Made by a program: the position numbers and the translations under genes. From the NCBI GenBank assembly GCA_029876055.1, contig CM056878.1:1302001-1366000 (forward strand): DNA of 64,000 nucleotides, written 5' to 3'. Shown one piece after another: positions 46,072-57,306 of this stretch (position 1 is the first letter of the stretch; each line of letters opens with the position of its first letter). Source of the DNA: Madurella fahalii (taxonomy: Eukaryota; Ascomycota; Sordariomycetes; Sordariales). The notes below the pieces were generated by a model. It did not search any database. It saw nothing but the letters and a program-made list of their open reading frames with translations, and was not told where the DNA came from.

Positions 46072-47867
46072 TCACTCCACTATAAAATCCCTCGGCGTCC
46101 CCTTCTTTGCCCACTCCCGCAGCACATTCTTCTTGATCTTCCCCGTGCTCGTCTTCGGAAGTTCCCTCACAACTTCGACCTCACGAGGCACCATAAACTT
46201 GCTGATGGAACTCTGGTGCTTAGCCCAGTTAATCATATCCCCGGGCCTGAGCACCTTGCCCTCCTTGACCGTCAGGTACGCCTTCGGCCGCTCCCCCCAA
46301 TGCGAGTCGGGGACGGCCACCACACCGGCCTCCAGCACATCCGGATGCTCCACCAGCATGCTCTCCAGCGCCACCGATGAGATGTTCTCGCCGCCCGAGA
46401 TGATGATGTCCTTGGCGCGGTCCTGGATCTGGATGCTCCCGTCGGGGTGCCAGACGGCCAGGTCCCCAGAGTGCAGCACCCCGCCGGCGAACAGCTTCCT
46501 CGTGGCCTCGGCGTCCTTGAAGTACTCCTTGCAGCAGATGTTCCCCGAGAAGACGATCTCGCCAATTTCCTTGCCGTCCCTCGGCACATCCACGAGCACC
46601 CCCTCGGGCTCGTCGGGCTTGATCACTCGCGCCGGCAGGCTCGTGACGAACCCGTGCCCCTGCCGCGCCATCTTGGCGTATTTCTCGTGCTTGGGAAGCG
46701 AGTCCCACTCCGGGAGGACATAGCCCCTCGTGATGGGGCCGTACGTCTCGGTCAGGCCGTAGACGTGGACCGGGTACAGGTTGAGGTTCATCATCTGCTC
46801 AAAGAGGTGGGCGGTGGGCGGGCTGGCGGCGACCGTGACACGCACGGGGCGTGGCAGGACCTCGGCCTCCTTGGCGGCGCACAGCAGCGTGTTGACCGTC
46901 GGCGCGGCGTTGAAGTGCGTGATGCCCTCCTCCTTGAGGAGCTTCCAGATGAGCGGGTAGTCGATCTTGCGCAAGCAGACGTGCGTCCCTCGCACGGCGC
47001 ACACGGCCCAGGGGAAGGTCCAGCCGACGGCGTGGAACATGGGCAATGTCCAGAGGTACTTGCATCGGCCATCCGGGACGTTCAGCCCCGACTCGACGAC
47101 GTTAGCGAGCGTGGCAAGGTAGGACCCGCGGTGGGTGTAGACGACGCCCTTGGGCTTCGAGGTAGTTCCCGAGGTAAATGGGATGGCAATCATATCGTCC
47201 TCGTTGGCGACCCTCTGGGATATGAGGTCTGCCCACCCCTTGCCCTCGGTCTCGCGGTCGTAGTTGAGCCCTTCTAGGACCGCCTCGTCAAAGGGACCGC
47301 ACAGGGCACCCTCGGTAGCATCGGTGTCCTTGCAGCTAGTCAGCCCAGAATTCGTGATTTCAAATCGTTCACCGTGAGACAAAAACACACCAAATCCACG
47401 ATAATCGGCACATCCGGGTGCGTCTTCCGGTACGCATCCAGCAGCCCTTCGTACTCGGCGTCCACGATGATAGAGTCGACCTCGGCAAAGTCCATTATGT
47501 AGGCAATGTCCTCGGGCTTCAATCTATAGTTGGCCGGCACCATGACGCCACCGGCGGCGACGATACCGTAGATGGCCTCCAAAAAAGCCGGGGTGTTCGG
47601 GGCGAGCAGGCCGACCCGCTTGAGGCCCTTCTTGCGCAGGTAATACGCCAGACCGCGTGCGCGGTCGGCCAGCTCCATGTAGGAGCGCCTCAGGACCTTG
47701 CCATTGGCGGTCAGATGATAGACGGCCTCGGCAGTGGGCTCGATGGAGGCGGCGCGCTCGAGGAAGTATGTGGGTGAGAGATGGGAGAAGTGGTTCGGGG
47801 AATGATTGTTTGATAGGGGTAGGAGGTGGCCCAAGACGTTCCTGAGCCTCGACGGAGGGCCGGACAT
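46072..47867 (-). CDS. AMP-binding acyl-CoA synthetase with a PTS2 peroxisomal signal
   Basis: ANL-superfamily enzyme that activates a carboxylic acid with ATP and CoA; the substrate (fatty or aromatic acid) cannot be read from sequence. Two exons, 47867-47391 and 47328-46072, 577 residues; the donor is GTGTGT and the acceptor GCAAG. The A3 phosphate loop (FTSGTTSKPKG, about 210-220), A5 (YGLTETYGP), A7/A8 (SGDLAVWHPDGSIQIQDRAKD, then SGGEN) and the A10 lysine (KTSTGKIKKN) are all present. Residues 7-15 (RLRNVLGHL) match the PTS2 consensus R-L-x2-V-L-x-H-L, so peroxisomal import through Pex7 is inferred. The C-terminus (DFIVE) is not a PTS1. It faces the DUF4203-like gene at its 3' end. The length (577) fits the family. 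Confidence 0.92.
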
Positions 47868-49180
47868 GGCGGCTGTGAGAGATGGGAGACGGTCGTGGGC
47901 GACAGGAAGCTATCTCCGGAACAGCCGGCCGGTATTTTGCAGACCGGCGCGTGACCAACAATTAACTACGCGTCGGTGAGGCTGCGGAGGACTAGACACG
48001 TGGGGGGCAGCGGAACGCGGAGCCGAGAATATAGAGTAGATACTAAGGGCCGTAATGAAGAGGCGAAAAGGGGTGGCACAGGGTGTCGAACGTGATCCCG
48101 GCGAGTTTGCCGATTGAAGCCGCCGGTAGACCGAAGATAGTAACAGTCGGAGGGCGAAGGGAACCGAATAAAGAAGGACCCCTATTCTGCGGATTGATGA
48201 TGTCTCAGATGGAAAATAAAAAGAGGGAGCGGACTATAAATACTCCATAGATTCGGGACCTGATTCAACCGCGGGAAGGCGCAGGCTCAGGAGCAGGCGA
48301 AGGGAGGCAACAATAATTCCAGATGTCCGGACTCCATCTCCAACTTCCTCGGTCAAAGCTGGCACCACGAGCGGCAAGCTTTCCGGGGTTCTCTCCGCGA
48401 GCCTCGCCGTTCCCCACGGCGGACGACTCGAGTTGCAACGTCCACTAAGCCAGATCGGGCAATATGAAGAGACGAGCGCCTCCACTACGCTGAGAAGAGA
48501 CTGCCACACAAAAAGTTTGGGAGGGTGAGCTGTTGTACTATTGTTCGGACTATAAAGGAAAAAAAAAATAAATAAATAAAAGGGGACAAAAAGGGGCGAG
48601 GGTAAGGCCTTATTTACTGTTTAGCAAGTTTAGTTTGCAGTCGAGAGTGAGACAGCTCTTTCTCGGCAGACGGGACGTTTGCATATCACAGCACACGCGA
48701 GAGAAGGCAATTCCAGGTTGAAATGCTGTCATTCGTTCCTCGATCGGTCCCTACGCCAAGATCGTTCCCCGCACCCACGGCAGGCTTGTTTCCACCGCTT
48801 CCACTAAACCGCAATGGGAATCATGGCTCCGCTTACAGCTCTACCCCACATCCCCTCGGAAGGGGAAAACAAGCAATTCAGGGAGCCCGCCCTCTCATCT
48901 CAACCGGGAACCGCCTCCTTTCTCCCGGTTTCGGGTTCGCTCCGCCAGATGCATGTCACAGAACTCCCTGCTCAGAAAAGACAAGCCATCCAGGCAATCA
49001 TGGATTTCGAGGCAGGAAAAGAAAAAAAAGAAATAATAGTATAAAAAATTCACTCTTATCGTAAAACTATCATGACGTGGTAACCTCATAGAGCTAGCTC
49101 TTATGGCAGCAGGGAAAAAGAACAAAACAGAAACGCCCGGAAAGAAATGATAACAACCCCATCAAACCAACCCCGTCCCC
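47868..49180. other. 1.3-kb spacer between two minus-strand genes
   Basis: Contains the acyl-CoA synthetase promoter and the GH1 3' side. An A-rich AAAT-repeat stretch is at 48558-48582. A 113-codon plus ORF at 48723-49064 is Ser/Pro-rich with no motif and is not accepted. Confidence 0.5.
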
Positions 49181-50691
49181 TTAGTCCTTCTTGATCAAAC
49201 TGTCGAAGAGCGGCTTGAGGCTCTTGGCGCTCTTCTTGGGGTACCGCTTCTGGTCGTTGGCATAGTCGACGAACGTCACGCCGAAGCGCGTCTCGTAGCC
49301 CTCGGCCCACTCAAAGTTGTCCATGAGCGACCAGGCCATGTAGCCCATGACGTTGACGCCGTCCTCCTCGGACGCCTTGGCCATGGCCCGGACGTAGTCG
49401 TCAAAGTACTTGACGCGGAAGTCGTCCTCGACGATCTGCTCGAGCGTCATATCGTTCTCGCCCTTGAGCGACGTGCCGTTCTCCGTCACGTAGATCTTGG
49501 GGTAGCCGTACCGCTTGCTGAGCCAGTTGAGCAGGTCCCGGAAGCCCTGCGCGTGCGGCCGCAGCCAGAAGGACTGCGTCTCGGGCCCGATGCAGTCGCC
49601 GTTCTTGTTGTAGAAGAGCGTCTCGAGGTTGCCCAGGAAGTCGTCCTCGGGCGGCACCCCCTTCTTGTGCTTGATGTAGTTGGCCGTGTAGTGGTTCATG
49701 CCGTAAAAGTCGTTGGACCCCTTGACGAACGCAAGCTCCTCCGGCGTGAAGGTCGGCAGCCGGTCGCCGAGCTGCTTGCGCATCGACTCGGGGTAGTGGC
49801 CAAAGTAGATGGGGTCGGCGAACCAGCTGATGGCGAACTCGATCTTGCGGTCGCAAGCCTCGACGTCGGCCGGGTCCTCGGGATCCCACGGGAGCGTGGC
49901 ATCGCCGTTGAGCGTGATGCCGATCTCGCCGCCCTGGGTCGGCTTGAAGTCGTCGCGGTACGCCTTGACCGCCCGGCCGTGGGCGACCAGAAAGTTGTGG
50001 CCGACGATCCACGGCTCGCGCGCGCTGTCGCCGACGGGCGACTTGCTGCGGTCCGACGTGCGGCCGGGCGCGAAGTAGCCCGTGTTGTAGCCAAGGATGG
50101 ACGAGCACCACGGCTCGTTGAAGGTGATCCAGTGCTTGCACTTGGGCATGGCCTTGAAGCAGACGCGGGCGTAGTGCTCAAAGTCAAGAGGGAACTCCTG
50201 CCTGTTCAGGAGGCCGCCGTAGCGCTTCTCTAGCGCATCGGGCAGGTCCCAATGGTACAGCGTGATGAAGGGCTCGATGCCCGCCTCGAGCAGGTCGTCG
50301 ACGAACTTGACATAGTGGTCGATGCCCGCTTGGTTGATGGGATCGTTGCGCCCGCCGAGCGGGATGATCCGCGACCACGAGAGGGAGAAGCGGTACGCGG
50401 TAACGCCTAGCGACTTGAGCAGGTCAATGTCCTCCTTGGTCCGGTGGTACGAGTCGCAGGCCACCGCGCCCGAGCTGCCGTCGGCAATCTTGCCGGGGAT
50501 GGCGCAGAATGTGTCCCAGATGGACGGGCCACGGCCATCTTCGTTGACAGCTCCCTCAATCTGGTACCTGTGACGGGGGCAAGAAGGCCCAATGTCAGTT
50601 GGGGGGGTTTGCTCACGGGCAGAAGAGTGGAGAACGGCTAGACTCACGAAGCAGTCGCGAAGCCCCAGTGGAAGCCCTTGGGAAGAGACAT
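49181..50691 (-). CDS. Intracellular GH1 beta-glucosidase
   Basis: Hydrolyses beta-glucosides such as cellobiose. Two exons, 50691-50648 (44 nt) and 50567-49181, 476 residues. The acid/base glutamate is in TFNEPW (E166) and the nucleophile in VTENG (E377). The N-terminal FHWGFATASYQIEGA motif spans the intron. There is no signal peptide, so the enzyme is likely cytosolic, as for fungal GH1 enzymes that split imported cellobiose. The reading frame runs open to 50716, but the first exon ATG at 50691 is the natural start; without the intron the N-terminal motif is lost. The neighbouring genes are unrelated, so no cellulase cluster is seen. Confidence 0.96.
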
Positions 50692-52428
50692 GGTGGGCGA
50701 GTTTTTTGGGAAGCACACAGGAATCAAGGGACAGACAGAAGAAGGGGTATCAGACGGGGAGGACGGAGAAGACAGAGAGGGAGCTATGGTTCCCAGCAAC
50801 AGGATTTCAAGCTGGGGGATGAAGGGCTTCGAGCTGCCTTATATACAAGAACCATCACCACAGTTTCAAGCACATTATTCCCCATTCTCCCGTGTTTCGG
50901 ACCGTCGACACCGACAAAAAGGCTAGGCATAGCCTGAGATGCGGGCGGCGATCGAACCGTGTGCAGCGCTTGCGCACGACATGGGCCAGGGACCCCCCAC
51001 CGCGGGGTAAAAGATGGCGTTGGCGAGGAACAAACACGGTAGGGCGGGTAGGGCGAGAGAGGTCGGTGAGTGGTCGACGGGCAGAGGCCCGGAAGTTTTG
51101 ATGTGGGCAAAATCCACGGGAGGTGGAGACCCCCTACACGCCCACAATGACACCCCACCAACCCCAATCAGGGAAAACAGCCAGTCCCGGGCCACGGAAG
51201 ACAGCGCAGAAGAAGCCGAGAGTGGCCTTCTGGAAGAGAGGCCAGAGCCTCCGCCAGGCCGGTACCCAGGTACCTTACATACCGGGAGGCTCTACTCTGC
51301 CTGAGAGCCGCAGATGCCCATACAGACGACACGTCGTCCAGCGCGGCCTGGAGACGGGCAGATATGGGCTCCGAACCGCGCCAAATTCTGGCGACAATCT
51401 CTCCCGGCCCTCTCCCCACCCCGCAGAACCCTTCCGGAAGCACGGCCCGCGGAAGAGCAAGCGTGGGCGCCGGCAGGATAAACTTCGGCAAAACCAGGCG
51501 TGGCGGTAGCGAAAACGGGGTCACGACAGGGGCGTTGTCGTAACGAGCACGGCACGACACCGCCCGCGCCCAGATGAGCCTCTTCAACCGCCCGCGAATG
51601 TTTGGTTGCCCATGCGCCCTGGGCGAGGCGAAACGACCGCCGCGCCCGTCTGGCAAAAGCCCGGCGGCTGGGCGCAGCCTGCCGATGGCTAAACCTCGGC
51701 CAACCTGGCGATTCAGGAAGCCCAACTACGAGCGTAACCGACGGGATCACTTCGGTTCGGGAGCCATCCCGTCTCACACCGTCTTCCACTCTTCTAGGGG
51801 CCGGCAACCCCGGCCTGCAGTCCCGGACGCATGAATTTCAATAGTCAGCGGCAGTGGACCTCCAAGTGCACGACTGCATCGCCTGTGGTGCCGTGGGAAC
51901 CGGTTGCTCCTGACTGTTATCTCGAATCCTATAACTCGGGCCTGACCTTGCATCTCCGTGGATGAGGCAACCGTCTAAATGCATCTTCCATTCCTGCCGG
52001 CCTTTGAGAGCGTGGCATGATATTACCTGCCCGTGTAAGTTGGGGTCCCCATCAAGATCTCTTGTGTGAAACGACAATGGCGCCAGAAATAACCCTAGAG
52101 GTGCCCCCGATGATGCCTAGTTGATGCCCCTTTTCGCGAACCCAGTAGACGCCAAAGATGCATGGAGGACTCCTGCACCGTGATTCCCCCGGGTGTCGTC
52201 AAAGAAGCCCTTGCTCTTAATCAGGGACTGTTCCCAAGATCAACGCAATCCACCCACAGTTGCGGATACCATTAAGACAGGAGGGAGGGAAAATGAAAAG
52301 AGGCAAAATGCTTCAAAAAGAAACAAAGAAGAATAAAGAGAGAGGGGGAGAAAGGAAAGACAGAGAAGTGAAATAATCAATGATTAACTCAACGCCCAAA
52401 ACAAGCCGATGCTCAGATACATAGGCTG
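50692..52428. other. 1.7-kb spacer, no gene seen
   Basis: Promoter of the GH1 gene on the left and 3' flank of the GFA-like gene on the right. Several overlapping ORFs up to 185 codons at 51168-51834 occur in GC-rich DNA on both strands, which is what chance would give. A purine-rich GA/AG stretch lies at 52280-52372. Confidence 0.5.
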
Positions 52429-53288
52429 TCAATTGCCTCCGCGCAGCACCCCCTCCATACTTCCAACCGCAGCCGTCGCCTCTTCAAGCTCGCCAATCTT
52501 CCGCTTTCCGTTTCTCGAACTCGCCGCCTCGGTTTCATCACCGTCCTCCTCGGTCCACTCAACAACCTCCCACTCGACCCTCACCGTGCCGCTCGCGTTC
52601 GTTCCCTTCCCCTTGGCCCTGCGCAGCGTACCCAGCCTGCTCCCGTCAGTGAGGGAGTCGAACCACGGCAGCGCGCCGACCGTCCCCAGATGGCCAAGCG
52701 ACGCCGCCAACCCCCGCCCCGCGGCCTCCAGCATGTTCGTATCCCCGCCGCCCTCCGCCGCGTCTCCTTCGTCCTCCGACCCGGCCCCGGAGGCGGGCGA
52801 GCCGGGCAGCAGCCCCAGGTCCTCCAGGTCGGCCAGATCGCCCGGCGACAGGCTCCCCAGTGTGAGCTGGATGAAGTCAGCCTCGCTGCGCGGCTCCTCG
52901 GACCAGTACGACAGCGGCGTGCCGCAGAAGCCGCAGAAGTGGCGCATCGAGTGCCGCTCGCGCGGCGACGTGTAGACCCGCTTGATCTGCGCGTTGGTCT
53001 CGTCCGGGAAGAAGGCGCACGTGCTGCTGTGGTACCACTGCAGCGGCACGCGGAGGTAGGCCGGGAGCGGGGAGCCGGTGGCGAGCTTGTGCGAGGAGGG
53101 ATCTGATGGAGAGGGAAGAGGTCAGTAGGTGGGATTAGAGTTGGGTGGGTAGTCTTACGGTGTGATGATGGTTGCGGGTTGAAGAGCACCTGGGCGAGGT
53201 GGGCTGTTGTCTCGTCTTTGGGAAATTGGATGATGTAACGGTTGCGGCCGCAGTGGCAACCGCCGCGGAGTAGGCGGTCGGCGCTCAT
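52429..53288 (-). CDS. GFA/CENP-V-type zinc protein (glutathione-dependent formaldehyde-activating-like)
   Basis: Two exons, 53288-53159 and 53102-52429, 267 residues. The zinc motif GGCHCGRNRY at residues 9-18 and a second CGFCG after the intron match the GFA/CENP-V fold (CxC and CxxC pairs). Members range from formaldehyde-glutathione activation to proteins with no known activity; the substrate cannot be told. The extra C-terminal part is Asp/Glu/Ser-rich and unlike the core (EDEGDAAEGGGDTNM, later VEWTEEDGDE), so it may be regulatory or disordered. The donor GTAAGAC and acceptor CATCAG preserve phase. Upstream ORFs in other frames (290 codons to 53453) are shadows. Confidence 0.85.
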
Positions 53289-54448
53289 CCTGAACTCTTC
53301 GGGTGGGAACACTAGGTAAGCGCGATTCGAGTGACGGTGTGCAGTGATCTGGCGAGGTGGTCTGAGAGGTGGAATCGCTGTTGTTCGGTGCGAGGTATCG
53401 TCAATGGCCTGTCCAGGTGTCTTGCCCTGGTTCTCGGGACGAACGGTAATCAAGTCAAGGCAAAGCCGTTTAGGCGGGGTAGAGTTTAAATGAATTCGAC
53501 GGGCAGGCAGGCAGGACAGCTGGCGCGAACTTGCAGCATGTTATGCCGCGGATGCAATTCAATGCAAGTAAGGTAGGCAGACATTGTGGAAGAGACTAAT
53601 CGCTACAGTGACTTAAAGCCTTGAGGGTAGGTGATCCAGAGTGACGTCCGATATCAGTCCCCTCCACCACTCACGCTGCGCAATGGCAGCTCTGCTTTAC
53701 CCTGGCCTTATCTTAGTGCTAAAGTGGTTGCAGCATGCGACCCCACCATGGCTTGCCTGCCTGGTAGTACCGTACAGTACATTGGCTAGCTTTTGCCTTC
53801 GTTGGCCAACCCGGCACAACATTTGCTAATGGGGCAGTGGCCAGGTAGCAACCTTTAGGCAGGGTAGGCTCCAATACAGACTACCTTACTACTAGTAATA
53901 GACTTTGTGGCTTCACTGTGCTGCACCCCCCTGCGTGGTAAGAAATCAGCAGTTTTGATCCGCTGCCAGGATGTGCCGCCGGGCAATTTGTCCTTTGAGT
54001 GGTCCTTGCCGTGGATCTCTGGGCTTCGCGAAGTTCGCTTTGAAGACGTGTTGGCTAGAGAAAAGTTCGTCTGAGCCGTCGATTAAGCCCGTTCCGTGTC
54101 TGAAGTCAGTCTGGTCATCACATCAACTAAGATGCCTACTAATAACGAGAATTGCAGTGAAAACAGAGTCAGAAACGATGTTGGAAGTTACTAAGACGGA
54201 GATAATCATGACGGTCCGAGCTCTGAACTTGCGAGTCTGTCCTTGGATCGCCACAGCCCCACATTGACTTCTCACCGCCCGGCAGTTCTTCATGGGGGCA
54301 GCCAATTTAGCTCTTGTCGCGTCACGCACCCCGGTCCTTCTTGAAGCGCGCCAAGTCCCAAGTTTCTTTGAATCTCCAACTCTCTGCCCACACTGGCGAA
54401 TTCTCAGTTCTCCATCTCGCTGTATCTGGTCCAGACAACCCCAACATC
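53289..54448. other. 1.2-kb divergent promoter region of the GFA-like gene and POB3
   Basis: No ORF with support. The stretch 53700-53900 is AT-richer than its surroundings. It carries the promoters of a minus- and a plus-strand gene. Confidence 0.45.
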
Positions 54449-56449
54449 ATGGCAGCTATGTGAGTATTTGCATATCGCCCATATAACCCAGCATCCGAGA
54501 CACCGACAGAGCTCTGCCCATCCCAATTTTTCCATTCCGACGCTTGCGCACATTGCCGAGCCTGATCCGTAGCTGACAACGCGGATAATAGTGAGAGCTT
54601 CGACAACATCTACCTAGACTTGTCCAGGGAGAATGGCAAGTGCAGGTTTGCAGAGAATGGCCTCGGCTGGAAGCCAGCGGGTGGTGGCGAAGCTTTCACT
54701 CTCGACCAGAGCAACATTGGCGGCGCGCAATGGAGCAGGGCAGCTAAGGGTTACGAAGTAAAAATTCTGCAGAGGAACTCGGGCATCATCCAGCTAGACG
54801 GTTTCCAGCAAGAAGTAAGACCACTGGAACTGACGCGCTAGCGCGGCGCTAATCTCGCAGCAGGACTACGAGCGCTTGAGCAAAATCTTCAAGAATTGGT
54901 ACAGCACCAATCTCGAGAGCAAAGAGCATTCATTGCGCGGCTGGAATTGGGGCAAGGCCGAGTTCGGCAAGGCCGAGCTCTCCTTCAACGTGCAGAATCG
55001 ACCCGCCTTCGAGATTCCGTATTCGGAGATATCTAATACGAATCTCGCTGGCCGCAACGAAATCGCGGTCGAGTTTGCTGTCGGCGAGGCGGGCAAGGCG
55101 AACGGCGCCAACGGTGCCACTCCAGGGAAGGGCAAGAAGGCTTCGGCCGGGAAGGACCAGCTCGTTGAGATGAGATTCTACATCCCGGGCGTGACAACGC
55201 GGAAGGAAGCCGAAGGCGGCGAGGCCGGGAGCGACGCAGACGAAGAAGAGAAGAGCGCTGTGGCACTTTTCTACGATACACTGATAGAAAAAGCGGAAAT
55301 CGGAGAGACGGCTGGCGACACGATCGCCACATTCCTGGACGTGTTGCATCTCACACCAAGGTTCGTAGACCGTCGCGTTGATCTGAGCAGCTGGCTAAAA
55401 CTCCTCCAGAGGGCGGTTCGATATCGATATGTACGACGCGTCGTTTCGTCTCCGCGGCAAGACATACGACTACAAGATTCAGTACGAAGCCATCAAGAAG
55501 TTTATGGTACTTCCGAAGCCCGACGACCTTCATTTCATGCTCTGCATTGGGCTGGATCCTCCGCTGCGACAGGGCCAGACCCGTTATCCATTCATTGTCA
55601 TGCAGTTCAAGCAGGATGACGAGGTCACGTTGGACCTCAACCTGTCGGAAGAAGAGCTCAATGGCAGGTACAAGGACAAGCTGCAGGCTCACTACGAGCA
55701 ACCGCTGCACCAAGTCGTCACATACATCTTCAAGGGTCTCGCAAACAAGAAGGTCACAGCACCTGCAAAGGACTTTACAACGTGAGTTTTTGTTCTCAGA
55801 GGTGTCGAGGGGAGCATTGTTAGATGCGCTGACATTTTGCTCCAGCCATCGCCAGCAGTACGGCATCAAGTGCTCAATCAAGGCGAGCGAGGGATTCCTG
55901 TACTGCTTGGAAAAGGCATTCATGTTTGTGCCCAAGCCCGCAACCTACATTTCATACGAGCAAACACAGTCGATCACGTTCTCACGTGTGGGCGGCGCGG
56001 TATCGGCCCTCTCAACATTCGATATCACGGTCCACATGAAGAGCGGCGCGGGCTCCTCGCAATTCAGTAACATTAACCGTGAGGATCTTAAGGCACTGGA
56101 GGATTTCTTCAAACTCAAGGGACTGCGGGTTAAGAACGAAATCGACGAGGATGCGAACCTCCTGGCCGCCGCGATGAGGGACGAGGACATGGCCAGCTCG
56201 GACGAGGAAGTTGTCGGGGCCAAGGCCGACCGGGGCTCGGCGGACGAGGATGAGGAGAGTGTGGACGAGGACTTCCAGGCCGAGTCCGACAGTGATGTTG
56301 CCGAGGAGTACGACAGCAACCATGAGAGTGATGGTTCCGGCAGCGCAGAAAGCGATGTTGACAATGAGGTTGACGATGAGGATGAAGATGAGGACATGGA
56401 GGAGCCCGAGGAGGAAGAGCGGCCGAAAAAGAAGAAAAAGACTGGCTAG
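54449..56449 (+). CDS. pob3: FACT complex subunit POB3 (SSRP1)
   Basis: Histone chaperone that pairs with Spt16 to reorganise nucleosomes in transcription and replication. Exons: 54449-54459 (11 nt), 54592-54814, 54864-55360, 55410-55781 and 55846-56449, 568 residues. The protein starts MAAIESFDNIYLDLS; the N-terminal domain, the structure-specific recognition block (GRFDIDMYDASFRLRGKTYDYKIQY, then LPKPDDLHFML) and the tandem PH region (AFMFVPKPATYISYE) follow in order. As in fungi, there is no HMG box; the tail is acidic and ends with a basic KKKKKTG. The acceptor before exon 3 is a CAGCAG tandem: use of 54861 adds one Gln. The acceptor before exon 4 must be the CTCCAG at 55404-55409, since the nearer AG would break the RGRFDID block. 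Confidence 0.95.
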
Positions 56450-57306
56450 ATCGTCACGCAACCAGGCTGGGCGAGGTCGGCACGTAAGGTAATTGCGGGC
56501 AGTTTATTCTTTGGGGCGTTGAAGGCTGTGTGTGTGGGATTCGGCAGCGACTCGTTGCACCACCCTGGGCTAATAAAAAGACTGAGGTGCCTAAGAGAGG
56601 GTTTTGCTTTTGCCCACTAGTCACCTTGATAAGGGTTTCTAGTTTGAACAGATATTAAAGACACACAGGGACCGGGCCAAGAGGTAGTAGCGATATCTAT
56701 CTCCAGTGTCTTTCAGTCAAACCTTGTTTACCCATAAAATATCTGATGGTTCTACTAGTCGGTGCTGTCCCTGCCCCATGCTCGCCACGATATGGCTCCA
56801 GACATTGAGGCAGCACTGAGAGGGCACGTGCGCCGGTACCTAGAGATATTATTACCCCACCAACGTCAGAGTGCCTGATGAAAGCCTGGAATCCACGTTT
56901 TGACTTTTTTTCGACTCACTGCCCCACCACCCCAAGCTTGTTCGGCAGCGCAGCATTCCATCAGCCTTTGTTCTGCTCAGCTTCTTCTAGACAGACTTTG
57001 CTCACAATACCCACCTATTTCACCACCATCATCCAGTTGCACGGCAATACCAGAGACGTCTGTCTCCACGTCGCGCTCCTACACTCGCATTAGTTTCCCT
57101 TGAGCCATCGTGAGACCGCAGGCAATGGACGCCAACTAAGGAGGGGTCCTATCATGCGTATCCGGCGCCACATCTGCCGTATCTGAGAATGCCGACTACT
57201 GCATTCCCTCTCCAGCTGCCCGGGTTATAGCAGCTTCGCGAAACGACGATTTCGCCCCGCCGCTGACTTGCAAAATCTGCTCTCCGACATAGGTTTTCTT
57301 ACGGCA
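56450..57306. other. Spacer and LOS1 leader with an upstream ORF
   Basis: 857 bp between POB3 and LOS1. No gene. The right end holds a short upstream ORF (57125-57139), described separately. Confidence 0.5.
57125..57139 (+). promoter_or_regulatory. Four-codon upstream ORF in the LOS1 leader
   Basis: ATG GAC GCC AAC TAA. The surrounding GGCAATGGACGCC is the same as at the real LOS1 start (57303-57314). If transcribed, it could hold back translation of LOS1; this is inference. Confidence 0.5.

Noticed and set aside
50937..50967. GGTTCGATCGC on the minus strand as a tRNA B box
   Set aside because: The flanking five-base stem does not pair and no clover-leaf can be drawn.
46072..53288. Acyl-CoA synthetase, GH1 and GFA-like genes as a metabolic cluster
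   Set aside because: They share a strand but are spaced by more than 1 kb, and no shared pathway, transporter or regulator is seen.
53970..54267. 98-codon plus ORF before POB3
   Set aside because: It has no motif and lies in the divergent promoter; POB3 starts downstream at 54449.
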